46,268 nt of DNA from a virus. Position numbers and translations under genes: made by a program. The DNA lies in the IMG/VR virus record IMGVR_UViG_3300043464_001208, positions 1-46,268 of that record; one strand, 5' to 3'. The notes beneath the pieces were generated by a model. That model had not been told where the DNA came from and searched no databases. It worked only from the letters and a program-made list of their open reading frames with translations. The stretch's first letter is position 1. Each line of letters starts with the position of its first letter. Positions 17,017 to 25,158 of this stretch are shown piece by piece.

Positions 17017-17385
17017 ATGGCAGACATCAGCTACAGCGTGAACGTGAACGTAAACGCCGGGGCGTTGAATCAGAACCTCAACGCGTCAAACATCACGAGC
17101 GACTTCGCCACGACGGGGCTTCTGGCTCTGACGCTCAACGTGGGCACGAGCACCCAGGCGATCACCACGGCGTCGGCGTCGAGCCTCGGGCTGTGCTTCG
17201 CTCGGTCGCTGGCGACCGCTGGCACGCATACGATCTCGTTCGGCCGGGTGAGCGGCACGACGCTGTTCGAGACGGTGCGGCTGAAGCCGGGCGATGCTGC
17301 CGTGCTGCGGCTGGCAGCGGGCAACTATGCGGCCCAGGCGAACGCTCCCAACTCGCGGCTGCTCCTCCAGATCTTGGAGGAGTGA
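17017..17385 (+). CDS. Hypothetical tail-region protein
   Basis: 122 residues, beta-rich and Asn/Ala/Thr-rich (SVNVNVNAGALNQNLNASN), with a hydrophobic core (FETVRLKPGDAAVLRLAAGN). ATG 17017 follows TAGGAG with good spacing. It probably belongs to the tail tip or fibre complex because of its position; family unknown. Confidence 0.6.
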   Translation: MADISYSVNVNVNAGALNQNLNASNITSDFATTGLLALTLNVGTSTQAITTASASSLGLCFARSLATAGTHTISFGRVSGTTLFETVRLKPGDAAVLRLAAGNYAAQANAPNSRLLLQILEE

Positions 17386-17727
17386 GTGAGTACCTCCCGC
17401 GTCGATTTCACTCGCGGTGCCGCCGAGCGGATCGCTGCCGTCGTTCGTCAAGTCGAGGGCGGCAATCGCGACGGGGCACCGCTGACATTTGGCAGGGTGG
17501 ACACGCCCGGCGGCGGCAAGGTGTTTCGCATGTGTACCTTTACTGGTACATGGGCGATTGACACGCTGAAGACACTGACCTTTCGCGGCGTCACGGCGAC
17601 GCCGAATACCGTCGTGGCTTACAACTTGTTCGCTGTCATCACCACTGCCGGCACGGCGACATCGACCCCGTGTGCTATCGCGAAGGAAGGCACCGCGTGG
17701 TATCTGATTGCGGCACGCTGCTCATGA
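17386..17727 (+). CDS. Hypothetical tail-region protein
   Basis: 113 residues. GTG 17386 follows the previous TGA with no gap and is preceded by GGAGG at 17376-17380. It is predicted beta-rich (KVFRMCTFTGTWAIDTLKTL), with no signal peptide. It shares four bases with the adhesin start. Unrecognised; the tight coupling suggests it is co-made with the adhesin-like protein. Confidence 0.6.
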   Translation: MSTSRVDFTRGAAERIAAVVRQVEGGNRDGAPLTFGRVDTPGGGKVFRMCTFTGTWAIDTLKTLTFRGVTATPNTVVAYNLFAVITTAGTATSTPCAIAKEGTAWYLIAARCS

Positions 17728-20216
17728 TTGAGTTTCTCGCGTCCATTGAGCCGGCATCCATTCCGCTCCTGGCGGTGCTCGCGTTTTCCCTCTCGCTCTA
17801 TCCGTTGGGATTCATGCTCGGGGCATCGTGCAGCCCGTGCTGCGACATCCCTTGCGGCGAGTGTGCGACGGGCAAACTGCCTGACACGGTGACGGTCACA
17901 TTCGATGGCTACCCCGATGTCGGCCCGGCGTTCAATGCGTTGTTCGTTTCGTTCAGCTCGTGCTACGGCTCCGGTGCAACGGCCACTCCCACTACGGCAA
18001 GCGGGGCGATCACTGCGATCACCGTGACCAACGGCGGCAGCGGTTACGCCACGCTCGCACGCGTTGAGCCGACGATCACTGCCGATGGCTCGGGCGGATC
18101 GGGAGCCGACATCACCGTGACGCTCACGGAGGATGAGGACGAATGCGGGCTGCCGTATTGGGCGGTCACGGGCCTGACCGTTGTCGATGGCGGCAGCGGG
18201 TACACCGATGGCGGGCAGATCGTGTTCACGCTCGGGGCTGGCGAGACTGAGCAATCCGCAGCGTCCGCTTTGATTCAGACTTCGCGAGACGAGCCCGACC
18301 TGACGATTGAGCCGCCCGAGGACACTGGCGCCGGTGCGACGTTCACCGTCTCGCTCACGGTCACAGGCTCCAGCCCGCAAACGTGGTATATCTCTGGCAT
18401 CACCGTGACGGCCGGCGGCACGGGGTACAGCGACGGCGACTTCGCGACTGTCGGGCTTGGCAGCGGCGACGTTGAGCAGACGCAAGCGACGCTCGTGATT
18501 CGCACGGTGCGAGACGAGCCCGAGCTCACGCTCTCTGGCCCGGCCGACCTGACGGTGAACGTCGCGAGTCTGGGCGGCACTCCCGAATCGTGGGAGGTCG
18601 CCTCGATCACGGTCACTGACGGCGGCAGCGGATACAGCGACGGGCAGTACCTCAACATCATCCTCGGGGCTGACGATGTTGAGCTTGATCCGACCACGCT
18701 GGAGGTCAAGACAGTTCGCGACGAGCCAACCCTTGCCGCTCAACTCGTCAGCGGTGGTGGCTCGGGTGCGATCCTGACCGTGACAGTCGTGCAGTCTGGC
18801 GACGTGTGGGTCGTGAGCGGTGTGACGGTTGTGAACGGCGGCAGTGGCTACACGCAGGGGCAGTTGTTCGATATCGTGCCATCCGTTGGCCAGACCGTGG
18901 TCGCGGGGCAGGTCTCGGCAAACGTGACCGGCGGCGTCATCACATCGCTGAGCATCGACAACGCGGGCCAGTATTTCCTCGACACGGGCGTGATCGACAC
19001 GGTGGATGTGTTGTACGGCGGCTCGTACTTCAAGGACACGGGCGTGATCGACTCGATCAGCATCTCGTCTGCCGGCGTCTACTACAAAGCCCTTGGCGAC
19101 ATCGAAAGCATCAACCTCTCGGACGGCGGTGCGTTCTACGGTGAAGACCCCGACGCCCCGCCGCTGGTCGCCGACATCACAGTAGTGCTCGACCAGATCG
19201 CCCCTAGTGATGGCGACGGGGCGACGTTCACCGTGAACGTGGACGATGACCCCGACAGCCCGACGTTCGGCGAGATCACGAGCGTCACGGTCAACAACGG
19301 AGGCGACGGGTACGAAGCCGAGGGGTTTCCGAATCAGTACTGCATGGGCGAGTACATGAACGGGAAGTCGTTCGTGCTGGCCCGCAGTAAGTTCTTTGGG
19401 AGTTTCTTCAATATCCCGAGTTACGCGTGCGAGTACCGAGCCTATCTGTGCAACCCTCTGGCTCTCAGCACGTATTCGTCTTCAGCCATTGTGTTTGAGT
19501 ACCGCCAAGACAAGACTGCCGAGCCCGCGAAATCCTTGCTTCAAGCCCCGCTCGTCAGCCTGACTACCGAGGAACAAATCGCAGATTGCAGTAGTTTTAC
19601 GCTGGAGTTTCCCGACAAGGCTCAGAGCGTGCCGGCGTTCAACGACGTTACTGCGACTGTTGTCTCGGGCGGCGGAAGTGTCGAGGATGCTACGGGCTCC
19701 CCGGTAGTTCCCTCAATCGCTGGCGGCTCATCTCATGCGACCGGCGTCTGCGGCTCGTGCTGCCTCAATGAAGAGCCCACGCCGGCGGAAATCACTATCA
19801 ACCTTGAGTATCTGATTGAGAGCTCGTTCGGCAGGCCCGCAGAGGGAGACTACGTGCTGAGCCGAAGCAGCGGACTGATCGACGCGTTCAATGCCAACCC
19901 GACACGATGGGTCACGAACGGCACGTATGTTTTTGAAGGCTCTACCTATTCGTTTTCGTTGGAGGCTGTCATTGAGCCATGTGCAACGCTGTCTGACACA
20001 TTGCTTACATTCGTTGACGCAGGCTGCGACGATACGTGTTACAAAAAATGCCGGCTGCGGATAAACCTTAGCGGCCCGTTTTTTGAGTTTGTTCCCGGCG
20101 TTTACTACCCCGGCTGCGATTGCATTGATTTCCCGGTCTGTTCGCCACCGGCTGACGCATACACGCTAGTGACAGGGATGTTCAACACCCCCGCCTACAC
20201 CGCGACGATCTCGTGA
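17724..20216 (+). CDS. Large repeat-containing tail adhesin-like protein
   Basis: 830 residues. A hydrophobic N-terminal segment (about 10-32) and a Cys-rich stretch (ASCSPCCDIPCGEC) lead into at least four copies of a unit of roughly 75-85 residues containing a VTNGGSGYTDG-like motif followed by a TVRDEPEL-type segment (residues about 90-400). Shorter DTGVID...SIS repeats follow, then a C-terminal domain with more Cys groups (CGSCC, CYKKC, CDC). The GGSGY motif recurs in phage fibre and tip proteins, so receptor binding is likely. ATG 17724 overlaps the previous stop (ATGA). Confidence 0.72.
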   Translation: MIEFLASIEPASIPLLAVLAFSLSLYPLGFMLGASCSPCCDIPCGECATGKLPDTVTVTFDGYPDVGPAFNALFVSFSSCYGSGATATPTTASGAITAITVTNGGSGYATLARVEPTITADGSGGSGADITVTLTEDEDECGLPYWAVTGLTVVDGGSGYTDGGQIVFTLGAGETEQSAASALIQTSRDEPDLTIEPPEDTGAGATFTVSLTVTGSSPQTWYISGITVTAGGTGYSDGDFATVGLGSGDVEQTQATLVIRTVRDEPELTLSGPADLTVNVASLGGTPESWEVASITVTDGGSGYSDGQYLNIILGADDVELDPTTLEVKTVRDEPTLAAQLVSGGGSGAILTVTVVQSGDVWVVSGVTVVNGGSGYTQGQLFDIVPSVGQTVVAGQVSANVTGGVITSLSIDNAGQYFLDTGVIDTVDVLYGGSYFKDTGVIDSISISSAGVYYKALGDIESINLSDGGAFYGEDPDAPPLVADITVVLDQIAPSDGDGATFTVNVDDDPDSPTFGEITSVTVNNGGDGYEAEGFPNQYCMGEYMNGKSFVLARSKFFGSFFNIPSYACEYRAYLCNPLALSTYSSSAIVFEYRQDKTAEPAKSLLQAPLVSLTTEEQIADCSSFTLEFPDKAQSVPAFNDVTATVVSGGGSVEDATGSPVVPSIAGGSSHATGVCGSCCLNEEPTPAEITINLEYLIESSFGRPAEGDYVLSRSSGLIDAFNANPTRWVTNGTYVFEGSTYSFSLEAVIEPCATLSDTLLTFVDAGCDDTCYKKCRLRINLSGPFFEFVPGVYYPGCDCIDFPVCSPPADAYTLVTGMFNTPAYTATIS

Positions 20217-20533
20217 CCCGCTGCGACTACGATACCGTCGATCTGCGGTGCCGCGTCTGCGGTCACCAAGCCCGGCGGCTGCCCACGTTTCGCGATTGCC
20301 GCCCACCGCCCGCCGAGGTGTGGCGGCCGTTCCTTTTGGGCGACTTTGTCGAGCGGTGCCTGACTCGCGTCGGCGTGACGAAAGAGCGAGTCGAGCGGTG
20401 GACGCGAACCGAGGGCAAGCCCGGCGGGTGCGGGTGTGAGGCTCGCCAGCGGTGGCTCAACGAATGGGGAACCCGCGTGCAGATGCGGGTGAGGCGGTTC
20501 GCCCAGCGGTACGCGAAGGCTGTTTTCGGTTGA
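20213..20533 (+). CDS. Small Cys-containing protein after the adhesin
   Basis: 106 residues. An N-terminal CRVCGH pair, then Cys at CRPPP, CLTR and GGCGC, may bind zinc. The C-terminal third is very basic (RVQMRVRRFAQRYAKAVFG). GTG 20213 overlaps the adhesin stop. It may be a tail or chaperone protein, or a regulator; unrecognised. Confidence 0.6.
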   Translation: MTRCDYDTVDLRCRVCGHQARRLPTFRDCRPPPAEVWRPFLLGDFVERCLTRVGVTKERVERWTRTEGKPGGCGCEARQRWLNEWGTRVQMRVRRFAQRYAKAVFG

Positions 20534-20568
20534 CAGCCCCGCGACACTGACGGGCGAAAGGGTTGCCC
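20530..20568 (+). promoter_or_regulatory. TTGACA box with short inverted repeat
   Basis: TTGACA 20530-20535 overlaps the TGA of the previous gene and is followed by GCGACACTG, then a stem ACGGGC 20550-20555 / GCCCGT 20565-20570 reaching the next start. No clear -10 box is present. The same arrangement occurs at about 272, 8724, 37788 and 38217. Confidence 0.35.
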
Positions 20569-20853
20569 GTGGCTGAAGATCATCACATCACGATCGACGG
20601 CAAGCGTTGGCTCCTGCGGTTCACCCGGTTGAAGGGCGACGCGATGGGCTGGACGTTTTTCGACAACGCGACCAGCCCGCGAATCCTCATCGACGATCGC
20701 TGCAAGGGATCGCAGAAGATGGAGACGGTGCTCCACGAGATCGCCCACGCGGTACTCGGCCCGAGCATCAGTGAGGAGGCGGTGACTGAACTCGCCCGCG
20801 TGCAGCGGCGGGTGCTGACCATGCTCGGGTATAGGGAGGTGCCGCGTGATTAG
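20569..20853 (+). CDS. Small HExxH metallopeptidase-like protein
   Basis: 94 residues with HEIAH (zinc-binding HExxH) and a nearby glutamate in SEEAVTELA, a pattern of zincin-like peptidases. The short N-terminal half is beta (HITIDGKRWLLRFTRLKG). This resembles small ImmA/IrrE- or SprT-like phage proteins, but it is too short to assign a subfamily. ImmA proteins cleave phage repressors, so a switch role is possible but unproven. GTG 20569 has AAAGG six bases upstream; TTG 20563 is less likely. Confidence 0.65.
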   Translation: MAEDHHITIDGKRWLLRFTRLKGDAMGWTFFDNATSPRILIDDRCKGSQKMETVLHEIAHAVLGPSISEEAVTELARVQRRVLTMLGYREVPRD

Positions 20854-21091
20854 CCTGCGTGATGCTATTGCCGAATCCGCCAAGCCAAGCAAGCGGTCGC
20901 CTACATGGCTCGACCGCCTGGAGCCAGACATTCGCGAGGAGTTGCTCGACATCCGCCGCGAGTGGCGTGCTGGCACGCTCCAGGCGTCGGGTCGCGGGCT
21001 CGCTGCCGCCATCGTCGAGAACTGCCGCGAGCGTGGCATCCCGGTCTGCACGGCGTCAGGAGTGCGTGAATGGCTGGCAAGGCAGGACTGA
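20846..21091 (+). CDS. Small hypothetical helical protein
   Basis: 81 residues, basic and helical (WLDRLEPDIREELLDIRREW; ASGRGLAAAIVENCRERGIP; SGVREWLARQ). It looks like a compact DNA-binding fold, but no clear HTH can be claimed. It overlaps the previous and next genes (8 and 22 bases), so it is translationally coupled to the phosphoesterase. Confidence 0.55.
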   Translation: MISLRDAIAESAKPSKRSPTWLDRLEPDIREELLDIRREWRAGTLQASGRGLAAAIVENCRERGIPVCTASGVREWLARQD

Positions 21092-22257
21092 AAGCCGCGG
21101 TCGCCGCGAGCCTCCCGGCCCCGGCACCGGCCGCGACCTCTGAGCAGGTGACGCAGCGGCGTGAAGGCGACACGCTCGAAGCCCGCTCCACCAGCCGCCG
21201 CATCAAGACGGTCGAGGATCTGCTTCGCCACATCGAAGCGGATATGACGCGGTACGAAGTCGCCGCGAGCGAGGCGACGAAGTGGGAGTGTGCCTCGGGC
21301 GACGGCGAGGGCGGCACGACCGTCACCGAACTGCATCGCGTGTTCGTGCGGCTGCGACCGAAATCCGGGCCGAGCATCACCGATGCGGTCGCCGCGATGA
21401 TTGAGGCGGCGAAGGGGGAGATACGCAAGCCCAAGACAAAGGGACACGGCAAGCCGAAGCCGGGGCTCTGGCAAGTGCTGGTCGTTTCAGATACGCACTT
21501 CGGGAACTACTCGTGGAAGGCGACTACGGGGGCGGATTGGGATCTCTCGATTGCCGAGCGGGTGGTTCGCGACACCGGACACGAGCTCCTGGCGGTGGGA
21601 GATTCCCACAAGCCCACTCGCCGCACGATCGCCTTCCTGGGTGATCTCTTTCACTACGACCGGGCCGAGCGGGCTGAGACCTCTAGCGGCACGCTACTCG
21701 AACGCGACGGGCGACTTCAGAAGATGTTGGACGTTGGCACGACTACGCTGCTCGGGATCGTGGAGCGATCCGCCGAGACGGTGCCGACCGATGTCGTGCT
21801 CGTGCATGGCAACCACGACGAGACGCTCTCGTGGGTCTTCCATCGGCTCTTGCTGGAGCGATACCGCAACGACAAGCGAATCACGATCGACGGCAACTAC
21901 ACGGGGCGGAAGTACCTCTCGCACGGGCGGAACCTGTTGGGCTTCGCCCACGGGCACAAGGCGAAGAAGCGACTCCCGCAACTCATGGCGATCGAGGCGG
22001 CGTCGCAGTGGGCGGCGTGCCCGTACCGCGAGTACCACACGGGGCACTACCACTCGACGGCTGCGGAGTGGTCGCGACCGATCGAGACGATCGACGGCGT
22101 GCTGGTCAGAACGGCACCCTCGCTCTGCGTCGCCGACGATTGGCACGCGAGCCTGGGGTTCCTCAACGCTAGACAAGCGATGGAGACTCATCTCTACGCG
22201 TTCGACGGTGGGTTGACCGCGACACACGTAGCAGGCCCGAGAAAGGAACTCACATGA
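21070..22257 (+). CDS. Calcineurin-like metallophosphoesterase
   Basis: 395 residues. An N-terminal region (1-130) has a disordered basic linker. The catalytic domain shows the metal-binding motifs VVSDTHFG (D141, H143), FLGDLFH (191-195), VLVHGNHDE and the terminal HTGHYHS. These are the SbcD/Mre11-type phosphoesterase signatures. It could act on DNA ends, cyclic nucleotides or phosphate esters; no partner nuclease subunit (SbcC) is near. It is coupled to the next gene (ATGA). Confidence 0.85.
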   Translation: MAGKAGLKAAVAASLPAPAPAATSEQVTQRREGDTLEARSTSRRIKTVEDLLRHIEADMTRYEVAASEATKWECASGDGEGGTTVTELHRVFVRLRPKSGPSITDAVAAMIEAAKGEIRKPKTKGHGKPKPGLWQVLVVSDTHFGNYSWKATTGADWDLSIAERVVRDTGHELLAVGDSHKPTRRTIAFLGDLFHYDRAERAETSSGTLLERDGRLQKMLDVGTTTLLGIVERSAETVPTDVVLVHGNHDETLSWVFHRLLLERYRNDKRITIDGNYTGRKYLSHGRNLLGFAHGHKAKKRLPQLMAIEAASQWAACPYREYHTGHYHSTAAEWSRPIETIDGVLVRTAPSLCVADDWHASLGFLNARQAMETHLYAFDGGLTATHVAGPRKELT

Positions 22258-22763
22258 CAGCGGCGATTCTGGAGAGAGCGAACGATGAACTGCGGGCAGC
22301 GGTGCGGGAGCGGCTGGCGAGCACCGACCCGAGCGATGACAAGCTGGTGGGCTACACGCCGCCGCCGCTTGCGGGCTGCGAGCCGGCCCAGCAATGTGCA
22401 GCCGAGGTGCTCGCTCAGGCGTGGCGGGGCGACTCGCTCTTGAAGTCTGACGTTCACCCGACATCGCAGGCGTTCTTCGATCTGTGCGACTCGCTGAAGG
22501 AGATGCACCGCAGGAAGAGTCGAGACTACGGCTGCCCGAGTGGCGAAGACCCCCTCGCGAACATTCGCAACGGGGCGAAGTTCGTCGGCATCCCATCGTG
22601 GAAGGGTGCGATGGTGCGGTTGAGCGACAAGGTGACGCGGCTCGCGGCGTACAACGCGACCGGGCGGCTGGAGAACGAGTCGCTCGAAGACAACTTGGCT
22701 GATCTCGCGTCCTACAGTTTGCTCGCCCTTTTGCTTCATCGCGAGGAACACGGTGGATCGTGA
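22254..22763 (+). CDS. Nucleotide-modification-associated (Nmad1/DUF1599-like) protein
   Basis: 169 residues. The C-terminal part, MHRRKSRDYGCPSGEDPLAN, then WKGAMVRLSDKVTRLAAYNA and DNLADLASYSLLALLL, fits DUF1599 (Nmad1), a MazG-like all-helical domain. Members are predicted to hydrolyse or handle modified nucleotides. The N-terminal 60 residues are variable. A role in dNTP pool or base modification is inferred from family. Confidence 0.75.
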   Translation: MTAAILERANDELRAAVRERLASTDPSDDKLVGYTPPPLAGCEPAQQCAAEVLAQAWRGDSLLKSDVHPTSQAFFDLCDSLKEMHRRKSRDYGCPSGEDPLANIRNGAKFVGIPSWKGAMVRLSDKVTRLAAYNATGRLENESLEDNLADLASYSLLALLLHREEHGGS

Positions 22764-22944
22764 GCCCCTCACCGACGCGTACCTCGCGGAGTGCGAGCAA
22801 CGGGCACGCCGGTTCTCGGGGTGCTGGGATGCGGGCACGAGCGGCTCGCTCGCGGCGGATGTGATGCGGTTGCTGTTCGAGGTGAGGCGACTGAAGGTCG
22901 AGGCGGCGTACCGCGAGGAACTGCGGCAGCCCGCGACCGAATGA
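22753..22944 (+). CDS. Small hypothetical protein
   Basis: 63 residues, GTG start inside the end of the previous gene. Helical and charged (DAYLAECEQRARRFSGCWDA; VMRLLFEVRRLKVEAAYREE). It is the last gene before a large dyad-rich gap. Unrecognised. Confidence 0.5.
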   Translation: MDREPLTDAYLAECEQRARRFSGCWDAGTSGSLAADVMRLLFEVRRLKVEAAYREELRQPATE

Positions 22945-22960
22945 TCCGGGCCAGCGAGTT

Positions 22961-22995
22961 GAGGCGGCGGGTTTTCTCCCTTTCCCCGCCGCCTC
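22961..22995 (+). terminator. Perfect 11-bp inverted repeat ending the late operon
   Basis: GAGGCGGCGGG 22961-22971 pairs perfectly with CCCGCCGCCTC 22985-22995 around a 13-base pyrimidine loop. It lies 17 bases after the last stop, at the change from the structural/accessory genes to early control genes. There is no T-tract, so termination may need another factor; the place makes it the best operon terminator. Confidence 0.55.
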
Positions 22996-23006
22996 CTCGC
23001 TGTGCC

Positions 23007-23033
23007 GGGTAGGTACGCCGAATGTACCTACCC
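23007..23033. promoter_or_regulatory. Perfect 10-bp dyad, operator-like
   Basis: GGGTAGGTAC 23007-23016 / GTACCTACCC 23024-23033 with a seven-base spacer. It stands 52 bases upstream of the promoter -35 box at 23085. Nested short palindromes follow (GAAAAC/GTTTTC near 23050-23062). Likely a binding site for a dimeric regulator, or a second RNA hairpin. Confidence 0.45.
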
Positions 23034-23084
23034 CCGGTTTCCTCGGGGAAAACGCGGTTTTCGGAAAATCTTTTCAAGCCCCCC

Positions 23085-23112
23085 TTGCCATATGTCCGAT
23101 AGCGGATATAGT
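23085..23112 (+). promoter_or_regulatory. Sigma70-type promoter P1
   Basis: TTGCCA 23085-23090, 16-base spacer, TATAGT 23107-23112. Upstream AAAATCTTTTC (near 23065-23075) and the C-run, plus CCGATAGC inside the spacer, are shared with the promoter at 25509. It would drive the genes from 23155 toward the integrase. Confidence 0.7.
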
Positions 23113-23154
23113 TAGGGCATGACCAGCAACGACACCAACGCGAAGGGGACAAAG

Positions 23155-23478
23155 ATGAAAAGCGAAACCAAGACTTGCGAATGCTACAAGTGCGGCGGGT
23201 CGGGCTACATTGAGGCGTTTTCTGGAATCGCCAGCGGGATTTGCTTCACCTGCGACGGAACCGGCAAGGTCGCGTTTCGCGTCAAGAAGCAAAACAAGTT
23301 CAGCCCGATCAACGCGATGCACTGCCGGACGCTTGATGAAGCACAGAGCTTCCGGCTCGCGGAGTTCGCGAATCGTTTTCCCACGATTGCCCTGACAGCC
23401 GATGACGAATACCGAATCAAGAATGGCTGCGGAAACCTGAAGCAGATTGTCGCCAACTATGAAATGAGCGTTTCATGA
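23155..23478 (+). CDS. Small protein with DnaJ-type zinc motif
   Basis: 107 residues from ATG 23155, which has AAGGGG a few bases upstream; an earlier ATG (23119) falls at the expected transcription start, so it is less likely. CYKCGGSG (about 8-15) and CFTCDGTG (about 29-36) are two CxxCxGxG repeats that bind one zinc, as in DnaJ. The remainder is charged and helical. First gene of the early transcript from P1; possibly a chaperone-like or host-takeover protein, function unknown. Confidence 0.7.
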   Translation: MKSETKTCECYKCGGSGYIEAFSGIASGICFTCDGTGKVAFRVKKQNKFSPINAMHCRTLDEAQSFRLAEFANRFPTIALTADDEYRIKNGCGNLKQIVANYEMSVS

Positions 23479-23837
23479 AAAAGCGTGACCTACTTAGGCT
23501 CTTAGCTGACTTCGACAACGACGCCGACATCACGTTCGATGCCGGCGGCTGCTCTGGCTGGCACTACCGCATCGACTGCGTGGCGTCGGCCATCCTTGGG
23601 GAAGGCAGCGGCAACCCCGGCGAGCATGTCATCCTGCTCTGCGAGTGCGACGCCGATGGTCGCGATGTCGTGGACGAATACGCCGACCCGAAGAATCACG
23701 AGACGCGACGGCGATTCACCGACTTTGAGATTCTGAGCGTCTTCGCGATTGAACGTTGCGAGGGCGGCGACCCGAACGGCGTGATGACGGTGCTCACGCG
23801 ATCCGAGATCGACCAGCCGGAATACAGAGCCACATGA
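23475..23837 (+). CDS. Hypothetical protein of the P1 operon
   Basis: 120 residues, acidic. MKKRDLLRLLADFDNDADIT is followed by a Cys/Trp-containing stretch and a C-terminal EIDQPEY. It overlaps both neighbours by four bases (ATGA). The start resembles small phage proteins that begin with a short helix and a DADI motif, but no function is known. Confidence 0.6.
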   Translation: MKKRDLLRLLADFDNDADITFDAGGCSGWHYRIDCVASAILGEGSGNPGEHVILLCECDADGRDVVDEYADPKNHETRRRFTDFEILSVFAIERCEGGDPNGVMTVLTRSEIDQPEYRAT

Positions 23838-24049
23838 CCACCCCGACCATCATCAGCGTCACCGAAGCCGCCCGGCGTGCGGGCATCACCGATCGCCACA
23901 TACGCCGGCTGATCCACGACGGCGTGCTCCAGGCGACCCGCCTCGGGCGGGCGTGGCTCGTGGACGCGAAGAGCGTCGCGGCCTACCAGCGGCACCCCAC
24001 GATGGGGAGACCGGCGAAGCCCCGCCGGGCGGCGAGGAAGCGGCGGTAG
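23834..24049 (+). CDS. Excisionase-type HTH protein (HTH_17-like)
   Basis: 71 residues. ISVTEAARRAGITDRHIRRL and the following LGRAWLVDAKSVAAY are the MerR-like winged HTH of excisionase-family proteins. The C-terminal tail is basic (RPAKPRRAARKRR). It ends two bases from the convergent integrase gene. That place and fold make it a candidate recombination directionality factor, though a regulator is equally possible. Confidence 0.75.
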   Translation: MTTPTIISVTEAARRAGITDRHIRRLIHDGVLQATRLGRAWLVDAKSVAAYQRHPTMGRPAKPRRAARKRR

Positions 24050-24051
24050 CG

Positions 24052-24990
24052 TCACGCCGCCGGCTCGGCGGGCGGCTCTTCCTGCCCGGCTGGCGGATCG
24101 TCCAGCCGCAGCGACGGCATGACCTCGACGCCGCTCTGCTCGCTGGGGCATATCTGAGGGTCAACGTACCGCTCTTGGAGCTTGGGGTCGGAGTGATCGA
24201 GCACCTGGGTGGCGGCAGCCGTACCGCCCGCTAGGGCTGCGTAGGAAGCCCGTGTGCGCCTCAGGCCATGGAAGCCCCTATACCGCACCCCTGCCAGCCG
24301 GCAGAGCAGTTTGAGGCTCGTCCAGAGGCTCCCGCGATGCCGATCCCACGGCCAGACGAGATCCTCGGGCCGGCGGCGGCGGGCTTCGAGGAATCCGGCG
24401 AGGTCGGCGGTGAAGTCTCGCTCGATGTCGCGGGTCGAGCCCTTGCGGGTCGCGCCTAAGAAAACCACCCGGCGGCGGGCAGTGTCGAGTTCGCCCCAGC
24501 GGAGCGACATCAACGCGGTCGCCCGCTCGCCCGTGCAGTAAGCCATGTAGATAAGCGTGCTCCACCACCACGCGGAAGGCTGCCCGCCGGTCGTGCCGAT
24601 TCGGCGGCGAGCCCGGCGGATGAGTGCGGCAACGTCTTCGGCGGTGTAGGCCCGCCCGGTCGGGATGCTCTTGGCGACTTTGATGCGGGGGAGCTCGGGG
24701 AACTCGCTCACCCATCGCTTTCGGGCGGCGAGGTTCCACACGGCGGCGATCATGACCTTGTCCTTCTGGACGCTCGCCGGGCGGATCGGCTGCCCACGGT
24801 AGAGGTGCGTCGCTCGGTGCCTGAGATACCGCGAGATCGTCAGATCGTCGAGGTCGGCCGTTGTGGGCTCGTGCCCCAAGAACGCACGCAGGCGATCGAG
24901 CAGCATGACGTAGAGCTGCATCGTCTTGGCGTCGAGATTCCGCAGGTCTCCGTACCGCTCGAAGAGCTCTGCCAGCGTGATCGGTTCCAT
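24052..24990 (-). CDS. int: Tyrosine integrase
   Basis: 312 residues, the only confident minus-strand gene. The N-terminal arm/core-binding part (1-110) includes SAM-like helices. Catalytic residues are all visible: R156 (CTGERATAL), K183 (TRKGSTRD), H241 and R244 (HGLRRTRASY), H266 (LDHSD) and nucleophile Y275 (QERYVDP). It should integrate the phage at a host att site; the attP core is not identifiable here. Its stop is two bases from the convergent HTH gene. The C-terminal tail is acidic and proline-rich. Confidence 0.95.
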   Translation of the reverse strand: MEPITLAELFERYGDLRNLDAKTMQLYVMLLDRLRAFLGHEPTTADLDDLTISRYLRHRATHLYRGQPIRPASVQKDKVMIAAVWNLAARKRWVSEFPELPRIKVAKSIPTGRAYTAEDVAALIRRARRRIGTTGGQPSAWWWSTLIYMAYCTGERATALMSLRWGELDTARRRVVFLGATRKGSTRDIERDFTADLAGFLEARRRRPEDLVWPWDRHRGSLWTSLKLLCRLAGVRYRGFHGLRRTRASYAALAGGTAAATQVLDHSDPKLQERYVDPQICPSEQSGVEVMPSLRLDDPPAGQEEPPAEPAA

Positions 24991-25007
24991 CGACTCCCTC
25001 GCTCATC

Positions 25008-25087
25008 GGATACGTGGACAGCAGTCCACTATACAACGATTCGACGGGAGCCGCCTCCAGTCGAACATTGCCTAGTCCACAGTATCC
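25008..25087. promoter_or_regulatory. Integrase control region: GTCCAC half-sites and 26-bp dyad
   Basis: GGATACGTGGAC 25008-25019 is inverted against GTCCACAGTATCC 25075-25087, with a third GTCCAC at 25024-25029. Between them, TTCGACGGGAG 25040-25050 and CTCCAGTCGAA 25055-25065 form a 26-base dyad with one mismatch. A minus-strand TATAGT -10 (complement of 25028-25033) lies in the middle and would serve int. These look like operator or recombinase arm sites. Confidence 0.55.
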
Positions 25088-25158
25088 GCCAGCCGGCCGG
25101 GGAGGCACGATCCCCGCGCCGGTCGTGCGGATTCTGCGGGCTGGGCGATGAGGACAGT

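Noticed and set aside
23119-23154. Upstream ATG for the DnaJ-motif protein
   Set aside because: It coincides with the predicted transcription start, while ATG 23155 has a proper ribosome site.
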